This document shows positions 32,005-39,997 of a stretch of 64,000 nucleotides of DNA, in pieces. Numbering within the stretch: position 1 is the first letter of the stretch; every line of letters begins with the position of its first letter. A program made the position numbers and the translations under genes. The notes under the pieces are model-generated. The model saw only the letters and a list, made by a program, of their open reading frames with translations, made no database searches and had not been told where the DNA came from. Source of the DNA: AC-32 sp963728765 (GTDB lineage: Bacteria; Actinomycetota; Thermoleophilia; Gaiellales; Gaiellaceae); assembly GCA_963728765.1 (NCBI GenBank), contig CAVSKX010000004.1, forward strand, positions 874,333 to 938,332, read 5' to 3'.

Positions 32005-32886
32005 GAGCTCGAGCACCTGCAGCGCCCACGGCTCGTAGCCGTCGCCCGACTCGCTCGGCTTGTACTGCCCGAACGCGGGCGAGCCGTTCGCCGAGACGAC
32101 CGGGATCACGCGCGAGCCCTTGCAGCCGATCCCCGCGCCGGCCCACCAGGTGAAGATGTCCTCGCGCCCGCTCAGCCAGAGGTCGAACGGCGGCATCGAC
32201 TGGATCGCGTCCTCGTGGATCAGTGACGTGAGCGCCTCGAAGTCGTAGGCCTCGAATGCTGCGACGTAGCGCTCGAGCAGCTCGGGGTCGGGCGCGTCGA
32301 AGTCCGACTCCGGCGAGAGCTCGCGCTCCTCCAGCGTCGCCCGCGCCCGTTGCAGCGCGCTGTTCACCGACGCGACGCTCGTCTCCAGCAGCTCGGCGAC
32401 CTCGCTGGCCTTCCAGCGCAGCACCTCGCAGAGGATCAGCACCGCGCGCTGCCGCGGGGGCAGGTGCTGCAGCGCGGCGACGAAGGCGAGACGGATCGTG
32501 TCGCGCGAGGCGACCGCCTCCGCCGGGTCGGCGACGCGCGAGTCCGGGACAGGTTGCAGCCACGGCACCTCGGGCGTGTGCAGGTTCTCGATGATCGGCT
32601 CGCCCGCCGGCCCGAGGTCCATCGGCCGCGCGCGCCGTTCCCGCCCCTCGAGCATGTCGAGGCAGACGTTGGTCGCGATCCGGTATAGCCACGAGCGCAG
32701 CGCCGAGCGGCCTTCGAAGCGGTCGAGGCTCTTCCAGGCGCGCAGGAGCGTTTCCTGCACGGCGTCCTCGGCCTCGAACGGCGAGCCGAGCATGCGGTAG
32801 CAATGTGCCGTCAACTCGCGCCGGTGCTGTTCCAGCTCGGCGAACTCGGGCGTGCTCGCAAGAGTCGTCCGCTCCACGACCGGCAT
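31915..32886 (-). CDS. ECF RNA polymerase sigma factor with SnoaL-like C-terminal domain
   Basis: The 323 residues contain sigma region 2 (LTAHCYRMLGSPFEAEDAVQ, LLRAWKSLDRFEGRSALRSW, about 27-95), region 4 (LQHLPPRQRAVLILCEVLRW with KASEVAELLETSVASVNSAL, about 140-195) and a SnoaL/NTF2-like domain (LERYVAAFEAYDFEALTSLI, about 205-320). This arrangement is that of the SigG/TIGR02960-like ECF class, where the C-terminal domain replaces an anti-sigma factor. I start at ATG 32886; an in-frame TTG at 32895 exists. The WLYRIATNVCLDMLEGRERR segment is typical of the class. Confidence 0.9.
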   Translation of the reverse strand: MPVVERTTLASTPEFAELEQHRRELTAHCYRMLGSPFEAEDAVQETLLRAWKSLDRFEGRSALRSWLYRIATNVCLDMLEGRERRARPMDLGPAGEPIIENLHTPEVPWLQPVPDSRVADPAEAVASRDTIRLAFVAALQHLPPRQRAVLILCEVLRWKASEVAELLETSVASVNSALQRARATLEERELSPESDFDAPDPELLERYVAAFEAYDFEALTSLIHEDAIQSMPPFDLWLSGREDIFTWWAGAGIGCKGSRVIPVVSANGSPAFGQYKPSESGDGYEPWALQVLELSGGRIAELTFFLDVETLFPLFGLPLRLDA

Positions 32887-32920
32887 CCTAGGCAAGACGG
32901 GTGGGTCGGCGAAAAGTCAT

Positions 32921-32951
32921 CGCGAGCGGGGACTTTTCGTCCCCGCTCGCG
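32921..32951 (-). terminator. Perfect 13-bp hairpin terminator
   Basis: CGCGAGCGGGGAC (32921-32933) pairs perfectly with GTCCCCGCTCGCG (32939-32951) around a TTTTC loop (GAAAA on the transcribed strand). It begins nine bases after the stop of the 98-aa gene and separates it from the sigma gene. Confidence 0.8.
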
Positions 32952-32959
32952 TGGTCGGA

Positions 32960-33256
32960 CTACGCGGCGAGTGTCGATGCCGCCGCGAGGCCGAGCGGCC
33001 GCTCGGCGAAGGCCGGGCCCGCGTCGACCTCGTAGCAGGTGTTGACGCTCGAGTCGCCGAGCACCGTGTCGACGTACTCCTGCACTGCAGAGACCGAGTC
33101 GGCCTCCCACAGGCAGGTGACGGCCGACCCGTCGGTGCTCGGGTAGAACTGGAGCACGCGCATCCCCGCCGGGGCACCCTCGCCCGTCTGCAGCTTCTCT
33201 CCGCGCGCGAAGGCGGTCTCGGGGTTCCGGATCTCGTGCTGGACGACGACGTACAT
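32960..33256 (-). CDS. Small conserved-looking protein of unknown function, 98 aa
   Basis: The protein starts MYVVVQHEIRNPETAFARGE and continues with GMRVLQFYPSTDGSAVTCLW and VQEYVDTVLGDSSVNTCYEV. The pattern fits a ferredoxin-like alpha/beta barrel of the kind found in DUF4242-type proteins. AAAAGGAGGTC lies upstream of the ATG. The gene is bracketed by a perfect terminator and follows the LuxR-type regulator on the same strand with a 113-base gap. Function unknown. Confidence 0.7.
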   Translation of the reverse strand: MYVVVQHEIRNPETAFARGEKLQTGEGAPAGMRVLQFYPSTDGSAVTCLWEADSVSAVQEYVDTVLGDSSVNTCYEVDAGPAFAERPLGLAAASTLAA

Positions 33257-33369
33257 GGCGACCTCCTTTTGGGTTGCCACGACGGTAGGGCGATCGCCGT
33301 CGTCCCCGCATCGCACGGCCGTGCCAACTGCGCGACGAGGCGCAGCGTGGTCGTTTCGTGCCACGGCGC

Positions 33370-35010
33370 TCAGATCAGCCGCTGCCGAAGAGCGAGCGCG
33401 GTGGCGGCCGCGCGCGACGAGACGCCGAGCTTGGCGAAGATGTTCTGCAGGTGACGGCGGGCGGTGTGGTCGCTGATGACCAGTGCCTCGGCGATCTCGC
33501 GGTTGCTCTTTCCGGCCGCCACGAGACGTAGCACCTCGAGCTCGCGGGGCGTCAGCCCGTACGTCTCGGTGGCGCCGGCTCCGCCTCGAAGCTCGTCGAC
33601 CCGGGCGACGTCGGGGGACGCGCCCAGGCGCGCGAAGGTGGTGCGCGCCGCGTCGAGCTCGAACGCGGCGGTGTCGTCGTCGCCGAGCGCGCGGCAGGCG
33701 AGCGCCAGCAGGACTCGTGCTCGAGCCGCATCGTGCGGCGCGCCGAGCTCGTGCCACTCCTCGCACGCGCGCCGCAACGCGGGCAGCGCCTGTCGCGCGT
33801 TGCCCTTCGCGAGCTCGACTTCCCCTCGCGCTTCGGCAGCTGCAGCCCGAAGCAACTCGCTGCCCTGGCGCTCGGCGATGCCCTCCAGCTCTCGGCAGGC
33901 GGCCTCGGCCGCCTCCAGGTCGGGGTGCGCGGTCATGATCCGCACGTACGCGGGCAGGAACGCCGCTCGCTTCAGCGGCTGCGTCATCTCGGCAGCTGCG
34001 CGCAGAACCGCCGCCGCCGCGGCAGCGCCGTTGCCCTGTGCCAGCCGCAGGAGCGCGAGCCCCGGCTGCGGCTCCAGCCGGCGCTCCATCGCCTCGCGGT
34101 AGGCAGCCTCGGCGGCCTCGAACCGCCCCTGCAGGCGGTGGACCTCTCCCTCGCGGTAGGCCGCGTGGGCGAGCGCGCGCTCGTTGAGCACGCCTTCCCG
34201 GAAGCGGCGTCCGACCTGACGGGCCTCGGCGAGCGCGTCCCTCCACTCCCCTCCCAGCGTCATGATCTCGGCGCGGTGGACCAGGCAGAGGCCCTGGTGG
34301 GCGATCATCTCGGGCTGCTCCGCACACCACCGGGTCAGCGCGCCCGTCCATTCGCGCGCGCGGCGCAGCTCGTAGACGTCGCGGCAGAACGCGATCGTGT
34401 TGCAGTAGACGATGCCGGCGACGATCGGTGAGAGCTCGCCGGAGGTGACTGCGACCATCGTCTCGTCGACCAGTCGCAGGCCCTCGTCGGTCCGACCCTG
34501 CCTGATCAGGGCATGGCCCTGCTCCATCAAGCCGATCGCGGAGAGGTCGTCGTCGCCGAAGCTCTCGCCGATCTCCACGATCTCCACCGCCATGGCTTCG
34601 GCCGCCTCGTACGCGCCGCTGCCCGAGCGCTGCAGCAGCGCAGGGATCAGGAGGTAACCACGCTCGACGCAGTCGCCTCCGTAGCGCTCGAGCACGCGCA
34701 GACCGCGTGCGAACCAGCCGGCGGCAGACGCCGAGTCGCCGCGAAACAGGAAGTTGTGGCCGACCCACCACGCGCACCGTGCTGCGCGAGGCAGGTCTCG
34801 CCCCTCCAGGTGCGCCCGGTAGGCGCGCTCGAGTGCGGCCCGGTACTCGTCGTCGCGTCCGAGCATGTACGCGGAGTGCGCGAGCAGCTCGAGGTCGTCA
34901 CCTGGCAGCGGCGCTGCGCTGTCGGCGCGACTGAGCGCTGCATGAGCATTCGCCCAGGAGCCCGCCGCGCTCTGCTCCCGGCCGCGCTCGAGATCGTCGG
35001 CCCGCACCAT
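33370..35010 (-). CDS. TPR-repeat LuxR-family transcriptional regulator
   Basis: About 470 residues of TPR-like helical repeats (LELLAHSAYMLGRDDEYRAA, CAWWVGHNFLFRGDSASAAG, YREGEVHRLQGRFEAAEAAY) end in a LuxR/GerE helix-turn-helix (LTPRELEVLRLVAAGKSNRE, VISDHTARRHLQNIFAKLGV, about 490-540). There is no ATPase or receiver domain. The repeat arm is clearly homologous to that of the cyclase protein at 39998-41920: both contain a TSGEL/VSGEL box, VYCNTI/VYCATI, CLVHRAEIM/CRIHRAEIM and LEPQPGLALLRLAQG/RSPQPGLAFLQLAQG at matching spacing. It may sense a protein or ligand through the repeats. The ATG at 35010 follows the cupredoxin gene by 24 bases. Confidence 0.88.
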   Translation of the reverse strand: MVRADDLERGREQSAAGSWANAHAALSRADSAAPLPGDDLELLAHSAYMLGRDDEYRAALERAYRAHLEGRDLPRAARCAWWVGHNFLFRGDSASAAGWFARGLRVLERYGGDCVERGYLLIPALLQRSGSGAYEAAEAMAVEIVEIGESFGDDDLSAIGLMEQGHALIRQGRTDEGLRLVDETMVAVTSGELSPIVAGIVYCNTIAFCRDVYELRRAREWTGALTRWCAEQPEMIAHQGLCLVHRAEIMTLGGEWRDALAEARQVGRRFREGVLNERALAHAAYREGEVHRLQGRFEAAEAAYREAMERRLEPQPGLALLRLAQGNGAAAAAAVLRAAAEMTQPLKRAAFLPAYVRIMTAHPDLEAAEAACRELEGIAERQGSELLRAAAAEARGEVELAKGNARQALPALRRACEEWHELGAPHDAARARVLLALACRALGDDDTAAFELDAARTTFARLGASPDVARVDELRGGAGATETYGLTPRELEVLRLVAAGKSNREIAEALVISDHTARRHLQNIFAKLGVSSRAAATALALRQRLI

Positions 35011-35034
35011 CGGGGCCTCGAAGTATGGAGCGGC

Positions 35035-35574
35035 TCAGTAGCCGCCGTAGCCGCTCTTGCCGCCGTTGTCCTCGGTCGTCCCGGTGCCGGTCATGCCGCC
35101 GGTCCCGCCCGACTGGCCCGTCACCGCGAGGGCACCGGCCATCCCGGAGCTCTTGTGGTACTTGCAGTAGAACGAGATCGCGCCCGACTTCGGGATGGTC
35201 ACCGTGACCTCGCCCTCGTCGCCGGGCTCGAGGTCCTTGTCGATCCCCTGCGACTCGACCGTGAACGAATGCTCGACCTTCCCCTCGTTCTTGAGCTCGA
35301 GCCTGACCTTCTCGCCCGGCTTGCCCTGGAGCACGGTCGGGTCGAAGTAGAAGTCGTCCAGCTCGACCTCGGTCTTGCCACTGCTCTCGACGGACTTCGT
35401 GCCGTGGTTGTTCGCCTTCAGGCCGCCGACGGTTGTCGTCCCGCCTTCACTCTCACCGGCACTGCTGGTCTCGGTGGTGCCGCCGTTCGAGCTGCTGGAG
35501 CTCGAACCACAGCCCGCGAGCAACGGCAGCAGGCCGAGCGCGACCACGGCCACGATCAGCACGTTGCGTCTCAC
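35035..35574 (-). CDS. Cupredoxin-domain lipoprotein
   Basis: The 179-residue protein has a lipoprotein signal (VALGLLPLLAGCGSSSS; lipobox LAGC), a serine/threonine/glycine-rich spacer, and a plastocyanin-like domain (about 65-150). The type-1 copper ligands are visible: His in GKVEHSFTVES, Cys and His in AISFYCKYHKSSGM, and the Met of SSGM. A glycine-rich tail (TGTGTTEDNGGKSGYGGY) follows. It would anchor at the outer face of the membrane as a small electron carrier or copper binder. The start is GTG. Confidence 0.88.
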   Translation of the reverse strand: MRRNVLIVAVVALGLLPLLAGCGSSSSSSNGGTTETSSAGESEGGTTTVGGLKANNHGTKSVESSGKTEVELDDFYFDPTVLQGKPGEKVRLELKNEGKVEHSFTVESQGIDKDLEPGDEGEVTVTIPKSGAISFYCKYHKSSGMAGALAVTGQSGGTGGMTGTGTTEDNGGKSGYGGY

Positions 35575-35607
35575 GGGAGTCGATACGCGTGTCGACGTGG
35601 ACCGGAT

Positions 35608-36120
35608 TCATGTCAGCCGCGCGTGGTGCGTGATCCAGTTGGTGTCCCAGCTCTCGCCTCCGTCGAGCGAGAACGCCTGCTCCCAGATCGCGGAGTGTTC
35701 CGTGATCCCCTTCCAGGTGAACCGGACCCTCACCGGCACGCTCTGGACGACGTCGTCGCACTCGAAGACGCCGATGCCGTTGCGGAAGCGGCCGGCGACC
35801 GGCGCGTCGAGCTGGCCCTGTCCAACCGTCGAGGCCCACCAGATGCGCCAAAGGCCGGCGCCGGGGTCGAACAGCCGCAGCGAGAAGCCCTCGAAGCCCG
35901 GCCGGCCGGGGAAGCACGGCGCCTTGTAGGTGTCGATGTTCCCGAGGCCGCCCAGGATCGGCATCGCCTCGCTGTACGACTCGAACTCGATCCAGTCCGC
36001 GTCGTCTCGCACCAGCAGGTCGGCGCGCTTGCGGTTGCGCTGCCGCCACCTGCCGTAGAAGAAGTCGAAGTCGTGCCGCCCGTCGCCGGTCTCGACCGGA
36101 GTCTCGACGCGTTGTGCCAT
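35608..36120 (-). CDS. DUF1579-like conserved protein, 170 aa
   Basis: The sequence DFDFFYGRWRQRNRKRADLL, then WIEFESYSEAMPILGGLGNI and WRIWWASTVGQGQLDAPVAG fits a lipocalin-like beta barrel related to DUF1579 proteins, with a late FTWKGITEHSAIWEQAFSLD stretch. No catalytic residues can be assigned. AGGAGGCGGGTG precedes ATG 36120. It is divergent from the WYL regulator by 84 bases, which suggests it is a target of that regulator. Confidence 0.7.
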   Translation of the reverse strand: MAQRVETPVETGDGRHDFDFFYGRWRQRNRKRADLLVRDDADWIEFESYSEAMPILGGLGNIDTYKAPCFPGRPGFEGFSLRLFDPGAGLWRIWWASTVGQGQLDAPVAGRFRNGIGVFECDDVVQSVPVRVRFTWKGITEHSAIWEQAFSLDGGESWDTNWITHHARLT

Positions 36121-36204
36121 CACCCGCCTCCTCTCGTTCGCGGAAGAGCAAGGGTACGAGTCATTGCGGTCAGTTTTTGTCCGCAGAGGTGCTTCAATAA
36201 CGGC

Positions 36205-37167
36205 ATGTCACGACCGGCCTCACGGCTGCTCGCGTTCCTCGAGCTCCTCCAGAGCCGGCTCGTCGTCGACGGGGCCTCGGCGGCCAACGAGCTCGGCGTG
36301 AGCGAGCGGACGATTCGCCGCTACGCGGTCGCGCTGCACGACATCGGAATCCCGGTCGACGGCCAGCCGGGCGCGGGCGGCGGCTACCGGTTGCGCGCGG
36401 GTACACGCCTGCCGCCGCTGATGCTCTCCGACGAGGAGGCGGCGGCAACCGTGTTCGGGCTGGTGATGGCCGACCAGCGCGGCCTGAGCGGCGCCGAGGG
36501 CGCGCTGACGAAGATCGCGCGCGTGCTGCCCGACCGCCTCACGCGCCGGGTGCAGCGCCTGCGCGACGAGGTGCGGCTCATGGGCGAGCCCCACGCGACG
36601 CCGGCCTCCAGTGAGACGCTGCTCGTGATCACCGAGGCCGTGCGGCGGAAGCGCGCGCTGCGGATCGGCTACACCCGCCGCGACGGCACGCAGAGCACCC
36701 GCGAGATCGAGCCGCTCGGCCTGGTCGCCCGGCGCGGGCGCTGGTACGTCCCGGCGCGCAACCGGGGCAGCGCCGAGGTTCGGACCTTCCGCGCGGACCG
36801 AATCGCCGACGCGACGATCGGAGCTCCGGCCGAGCCGCCGGAGCCGGGCTTCGACCCGGTCGACCACGTCGTCCGGATGCTCGCCAGCTTGCCCTGGGCG
36901 TGGGAGATCGAGGTGCTACTCGACGCGCCGGTCGAGGAGATCGCCGCGAGGATCCCCGCGACGATGGCCGAGCTGGAGCCCGGCGGCAGCCGCACGCGCC
37001 TGACGCTGCGGTCGGACTCGCTCGAGTGGGCCGCCGGCGCCCTGGCCGGCCTCGGAGCGGATTTCGAGGTCGTTCGACCGGATGAGCTGCGCGAGCACCT
37101 GGCGCAGCTCGCGGCGAGGCTACTGGCCGGTTCTCAGCCGGCGAGCCGCAGCCGGCGCGCGCCGTAG
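36205..37167 (+). CDS. WYL-domain transcriptional regulator (DeoR-like HTH)
   Basis: The 320-residue protein has an HTH_11 domain (RLLAFLELLQSRLVVDGASA, ANELGVSERTIRRYAVAL, 6-55), the 'wing' PVDGQPGAGGGYRLR, the WYL domain (ALRIGYTRRDGTQSTREIEP, LGLVARRGRWYVPARN, about 150-195) and the C-terminal WCX extension. Such regulators bind ligands or nucleic acid with the WYL pocket. It is divergent from the DUF1579-like gene. Its 3' end overlaps the opposite-strand NlpC/P60 gene by 34 bases. Confidence 0.9.
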   Translation: MSRPASRLLAFLELLQSRLVVDGASAANELGVSERTIRRYAVALHDIGIPVDGQPGAGGGYRLRAGTRLPPLMLSDEEAAATVFGLVMADQRGLSGAEGALTKIARVLPDRLTRRVQRLRDEVRLMGEPHATPASSETLLVITEAVRRKRALRIGYTRRDGTQSTREIEPLGLVARRGRWYVPARNRGSAEVRTFRADRIADATIGAPAEPPEPGFDPVDHVVRMLASLPWAWEIEVLLDAPVEEIAARIPATMAELEPGGSRTRLTLRSDSLEWAAGALAGLGADFEVVRPDELREHLAQLAARLLAGSQPASRSRRAP

Positions 37168-37685
37168 AAGCTCGACGAAAGCCAGCCGTGCATCCGCTCG
37201 AACCGCACCCGCTCGCCCGGACGGGGAGCGTGGACGACGGCTCCGTGGCCGAGGTAGATGCCCACGTGCCCGAGCCCGGAGAAGAAGACCAGGTCGCCGG
37301 GAGCGAGCGCCCGACGCGCGACGCGGCGCCCGTAGCTCCACTGGGCGACCGAGTAGTGCGGGAGCGAGACGCCGGCCTGACGGTAGACCCACCGGGTCAG
37401 TCCCGAGCAATCGAAGCCGCTCATCGAGCTTCCGCCCCGGCGATACGGGACGCCGACCGCCCGCCAGGCGGTCGTGACGATCCGGTTCCGAACCCCCCGC
37501 CGGGCGGCGCGCAGCCGCCGGGCGCGGCGCAGGTGAGCCGCTCGCTGCTGGGCATGAAGCGCTTTGGCGTGCGGGCCCTTCCGCACGACCTTCGCCGGCG
37601 CTGCCGGCGCCCGGTTCGCAGTGAACGCGAGCAGGCCGGCGGTAATTGCGCAGCAGACGACGAGGGCGGCCAGCAGACGACGCAT
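37134..37685 (-). CDS. Secreted NlpC/P60 peptidoglycan endopeptidase
   Basis: A signal peptide (LLAALVVCCAITAGLLAFTA) is followed by an arginine/alanine-rich basic linker (about 30-68) and an NlpC/P60 domain. The catalytic triad is in place: Cys93 (GFDCSGLTRWVYRQAG), His140 (SGLGHVGIYLG) and His152 (VVHAPRPGERV). It should cut peptide stems in peptidoglycan outside the membrane. The basic linker may hold it to anionic cell wall. The domain begins VTTAWRAVGVPYRRGGSS. Confidence 0.9.
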   Translation of the reverse strand: MRRLLAALVVCCAITAGLLAFTANRAPAAPAKVVRKGPHAKALHAQQRAAHLRRARRLRAARRGVRNRIVTTAWRAVGVPYRRGGSSMSGFDCSGLTRWVYRQAGVSLPHYSVAQWSYGRRVARRALAPGDLVFFSGLGHVGIYLGHGAVVHAPRPGERVRFERMHGWLSSSFYGARRLRLAG

Positions 37686-37747
37686 CGCACGATGAAAGCC
37701 GTCGCCACCTGGGCCCCGACTGGCCCATGCGGGTCAAATAGGGAGGC

Positions 37748-37773
37748 GCAGGGGCGCCGGACGGCGCCCCTGC
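37748..37773 (-). terminator. Perfect 11-bp hairpin terminator
   Basis: GCAGGGGCGCC (37748-37758), loop GGAC, GGCGCCCCTGC (37763-37773). It follows the stop at 37785 by 11 bases on the minus strand and ends transcription before the NlpC/P60 promoter. Confidence 0.8.
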
Positions 37774-37784
37774 TCGGACGTTGC

Positions 37785-38201
37785 CTAGGCGGTTCGCGTC
37801 CCGTCGTCCCAGCGGACGATCAGCGCGTACAGCACCACGATCGTCAGGGCCAGCACCGTCAGCGCCCAGAGCGGGTACTGCGAGCTGCCGACGAAGCCCA
37901 GCTGTGCGATGACGTTGAGGCTGCCGACCACAATCGCGAACCAGCGGGCCCACGTTGCGCCCGAGAGTAGACCGAAGCCCGCGAGGACGAGGACGACACC
38001 CCAGATCATCATGATCCAGCCCCATGCAGTGAGGTCGACGACGACGATCTGAGTGGCGGTGACCGCGTAGTACTCGCCGCGGATCACCGCGATCAGCCCT
38101 TCGAAGAAGTCAAGTCCGCCGATGATGATGATCATCAGGCCGGCGAACGAGATCCATCCGGACCAGCGTTCCGACATTGCCATGCGTTCCGACGTTGCCA
38201 T
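37785..38201 (-). CDS. Four-helix membrane protein, DUF7144-like
   Basis: The 138-residue protein has four hydrophobic helices (about 15-37, 55-78, 87-104, 112-130), beginning WSGWISFAGLMIIIIGGLDF and containing YYAVTATQIVVVDLTAWGWI, features of a family widespread in actinobacteria without known function. Its first 12 residues are a repeat, MATSER-MAMSER, from an 18-bp tandem duplication that carries the start codon. AAAGGAGCG precedes the first ATG. Confidence 0.8.
   Translation of the reverse strand: MATSERMAMSERWSGWISFAGLMIIIIGGLDFFEGLIAVIRGEYYAVTATQIVVVDLTAWGWIMMIWGVVLVLAGFGLLSGATWARWFAIVVGSLNVIAQLGFVGSSQYPLWALTVLALTIVVLYALIVRWDDGTRTA
38166..38201 (-). repeat. 18-bp tandem duplication over a start codon
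   Basis: Two copies of GCGTTCCGACRTTGCCAT (38166-38183 and 38184-38201) differ at one base. Each copy carries its own ATG on the minus strand, giving the membrane protein two start codons in frame. Confidence 0.9.
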
Positions 38202-38290
38202 GCTTTGCGCTCCTTTCGCGCGCCAGCGTTCGGCTCCCGATTCGCGCTCGCGGCGGCGTTTCCTCTCGTGCCAACGAGTAGGCTCACGCA

Positions 38291-39448
38291 GTGGCCGCGC
38301 TGCTGCTGTACGGCGACACCGAGCGCTCTGCCGCGCTGCGGCACGAGATCCCGCTCGCGATCATCGATCCGCTGCTCTTCGCGGAGATCGACGGGCGCAC
38401 GTACGTCCTGACGTCGTTTCTCGAGGCCGAGCGCGTGAAGCGCGCGCTGCCCGGCGTCGAGCTGCTCGACTTCTTCGAGCTGGGCTACAAGGACCTCGTC
38501 CGCGACGGGATGTCGCTCCCGGACGCCGCGCGCGAGGTCGAGGCCCGCGCGGTGCGGGAGATCGGCCTCACGGAGGCGATCGTGCCCGGCGACTTCCCGC
38601 TCGGCCTCGGCGACCGCCTGCGGCAGGACGGCGTCGTGCTCACCGTGGACGACGCGACAGTCGAGCTGCGGCGGCGGACGAAGACGTCGGCGGAGCTCGA
38701 CGGCATGCGCGCCGCCCAGCGCGCGGCCGAGGCGGCGATGGCCGCGGCCGCCGAGCTGCTCGCGCGCGCGGAGCCGGCGGAGGACGGCCTGCGGGTCGAC
38801 GGAAAGCCGCTGCTCGCCGAGCACGTCCGGGCGACACTCCGCAGCGTCGCTGCGGAGCACGGCGCCCCCTGCCCGCCGGACATCATCGTCACCTCGGTCT
38901 GGCAGGGCGGCGGGCACGAGCCGGGGAGCGGGCCGCTCCCGGCCGGGCTGCCGATTCACGTCGACCTCTGGCCGCGCCACGAGGAGAGCGCCTGCTGGGC
39001 CGACATGGCGCGGACGTTCGTCGTCGGTGAACCGGCGCCGGAGCACGCCGAGCTGATCGCCGAGATGACGCGGCTGGCGCTGGAGGCGCTGAAACAGGCG
39101 AAGGCAGCGGTCCGGCCGGGCATCACCGGCCTCGAGCTCTACGACGCCACCTGCGACCTCTTCGAGGCCGCCGGCTGGGCCACCCAGCGGACGACCGGCG
39201 CTAAGAGGGGGCCCGACGGCTTCCAGCACTCGCTCGGCCACGGCGTGGGGCTCGAGGTGCACGAGGCCCCGCCGCTCGGCCTCGCGGGGCACGACGCGCT
39301 CGTGCCCGGCGACGTGGTCGCGATCGAGCCCGGGCTGGACGACTCACAGGTCGGCGTGGTGATGTTCGAGGATCTCGTGCTCGTGACCGAGGACGGCCAC
39401 GAGGTGCTGACCCGGTTCCCGTACGACCTCAGTCCCTCGAAGGGCTGA
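38291..39448 (+). CDS. M24-family metallopeptidase (Xaa-Pro aminopeptidase-like)
   Basis: The 385-residue protein has a creatinase/prolidase N-terminal domain (about 1-140, with ELRRRTKTSAELDGMRAAQR at the hinge) and the pita-bread catalytic domain. Metal ligands are visible in HVDLWPRH (first Asp), WADMARTFVVGEP (second Asp), QHSLGHGVGLEVHEAP (His), VVAIEPGLDD (Glu) and VVMFEDLVLVTEDG (Glu). It probably releases N-terminal residues before proline or cleaves X-Pro dipeptides in the cytoplasm. GTG start, no neighbour on the same strand closer than 98 bases downstream. Confidence 0.9.
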   Translation: MAALLLYGDTERSAALRHEIPLAIIDPLLFAEIDGRTYVLTSFLEAERVKRALPGVELLDFFELGYKDLVRDGMSLPDAAREVEARAVREIGLTEAIVPGDFPLGLGDRLRQDGVVLTVDDATVELRRRTKTSAELDGMRAAQRAAEAAMAAAAELLARAEPAEDGLRVDGKPLLAEHVRATLRSVAAEHGAPCPPDIIVTSVWQGGGHEPGSGPLPAGLPIHVDLWPRHEESACWADMARTFVVGEPAPEHAELIAEMTRLALEALKQAKAAVRPGITGLELYDATCDLFEAAGWATQRTTGAKRGPDGFQHSLGHGVGLEVHEAPPLGLAGHDALVPGDVVAIEPGLDDSQVGVVMFEDLVLVTEDGHEVLTRFPYDLSPSKG

Positions 39449-39466
39449 CCGCGAGGCCCTTCGCGG
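39449..39466 (+). terminator. Short hairpin after the peptidase gene
   Basis: CCGCGA-GGCCCT-TCGCGG directly follows the M24 peptidase TGA. Six pairs with no U tract make it a plausible but weak terminator. Confidence 0.4.
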
Positions 39467-39546
39467 GCTCTGCGTCGGATTCGGGAATGGAACGCCGCGG
39501 GCGGTGTCTCCAGGAGCGAAAGGCCCAACGACTTCGAGAGGACGAG

Positions 39547-39825
39547 ATGCATCCGCTCCACACACCCAGCGAAGCAGCACCGGGCCGGAGCTCTCGCGCG
39601 CCGAGCCGAGAGCTTGCCCAGCGGCAGACGGGATCGGTCGAGGTTCGCCTCCTCTGGGACGCCGAGGCCGACCGGGTCGAGGTCTCCCTCCACGACTCGG
39701 CGACCGACGCGGGCTTTCACGTCGACGTCGCGCCCGGCGACGCACTCGACGCCTTCTACCACCCGTACGCCTACGCGCCTGAGCACGCGACGCTCCCGCG
39801 CGTGGTCGAGGCCCACGATGGCTAG
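39547..39825 (+). CDS. Small protein of unknown function, 92 aa
   Basis: From ATG 39547 (GAGAGGACG upstream) the product has a low-complexity start and a compact core: TGSVEVRLLWDAEADRVEVS, LHDSATDAGFHVDVAPGDAL, DAFYHPYAYAPE. The core looks like a short beta-rich domain. I do not recognise the family. It overlaps the next small gene by eight bases, which in turn ends three bases before the cyclase gene, so the three may be one operon. Confidence 0.6.
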   Translation: MHPLHTPSEAAPGRSSRAPSRELAQRQTGSVEVRLLWDAEADRVEVSLHDSATDAGFHVDVAPGDALDAFYHPYAYAPEHATLPRVVEAHDG

Positions 39826-39994
39826 CGTCGAGCGCCTACAGACCGCCCTCCGTGTGCTCGTCGCCGAGCGGCAAGCGCTGCACGAGCGCGGCGCGGTTCG
39901 CGACGAGCTCGAGGCGAACCGGCTCCAGCTGGTCGGCCGCCAGCAGGAGCTCGCCCGCGCGTTGATCGACCGTTACCGCTCACGTACGTTTTGA
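39818..39994 (+). CDS. Small helical (coiled-coil) protein, 58 aa
   Basis: The entire protein is one predicted charged helix pair: RLQTALRVLVAERQALHERG and ELEANRLQLVGRQQELARAL, ending LIDRYRSRTF. Similar short 'ERQ-L-x-N-R-x-x-L-V-x-x-Q' proteins are common in deep-branching actinobacteria, function unknown. Its ATG lies inside the previous gene, eight bases before its end, and its stop is three bases ahead of the cyclase gene. Confidence 0.6.
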   Translation: MASVERLQTALRVLVAERQALHERGAVRDELEANRLQLVGRQQELARALIDRYRSRTF

Positions 39995-39997
39995 ACG

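Noticed and set aside
34513..37167. Plus-strand frame of 884 codons ending as the WYL regulator
   Set aside because: The first 560 codons are antisense to the LuxR regulator, the lipoprotein and the DUF1579-like gene; only the last 320 are coding.
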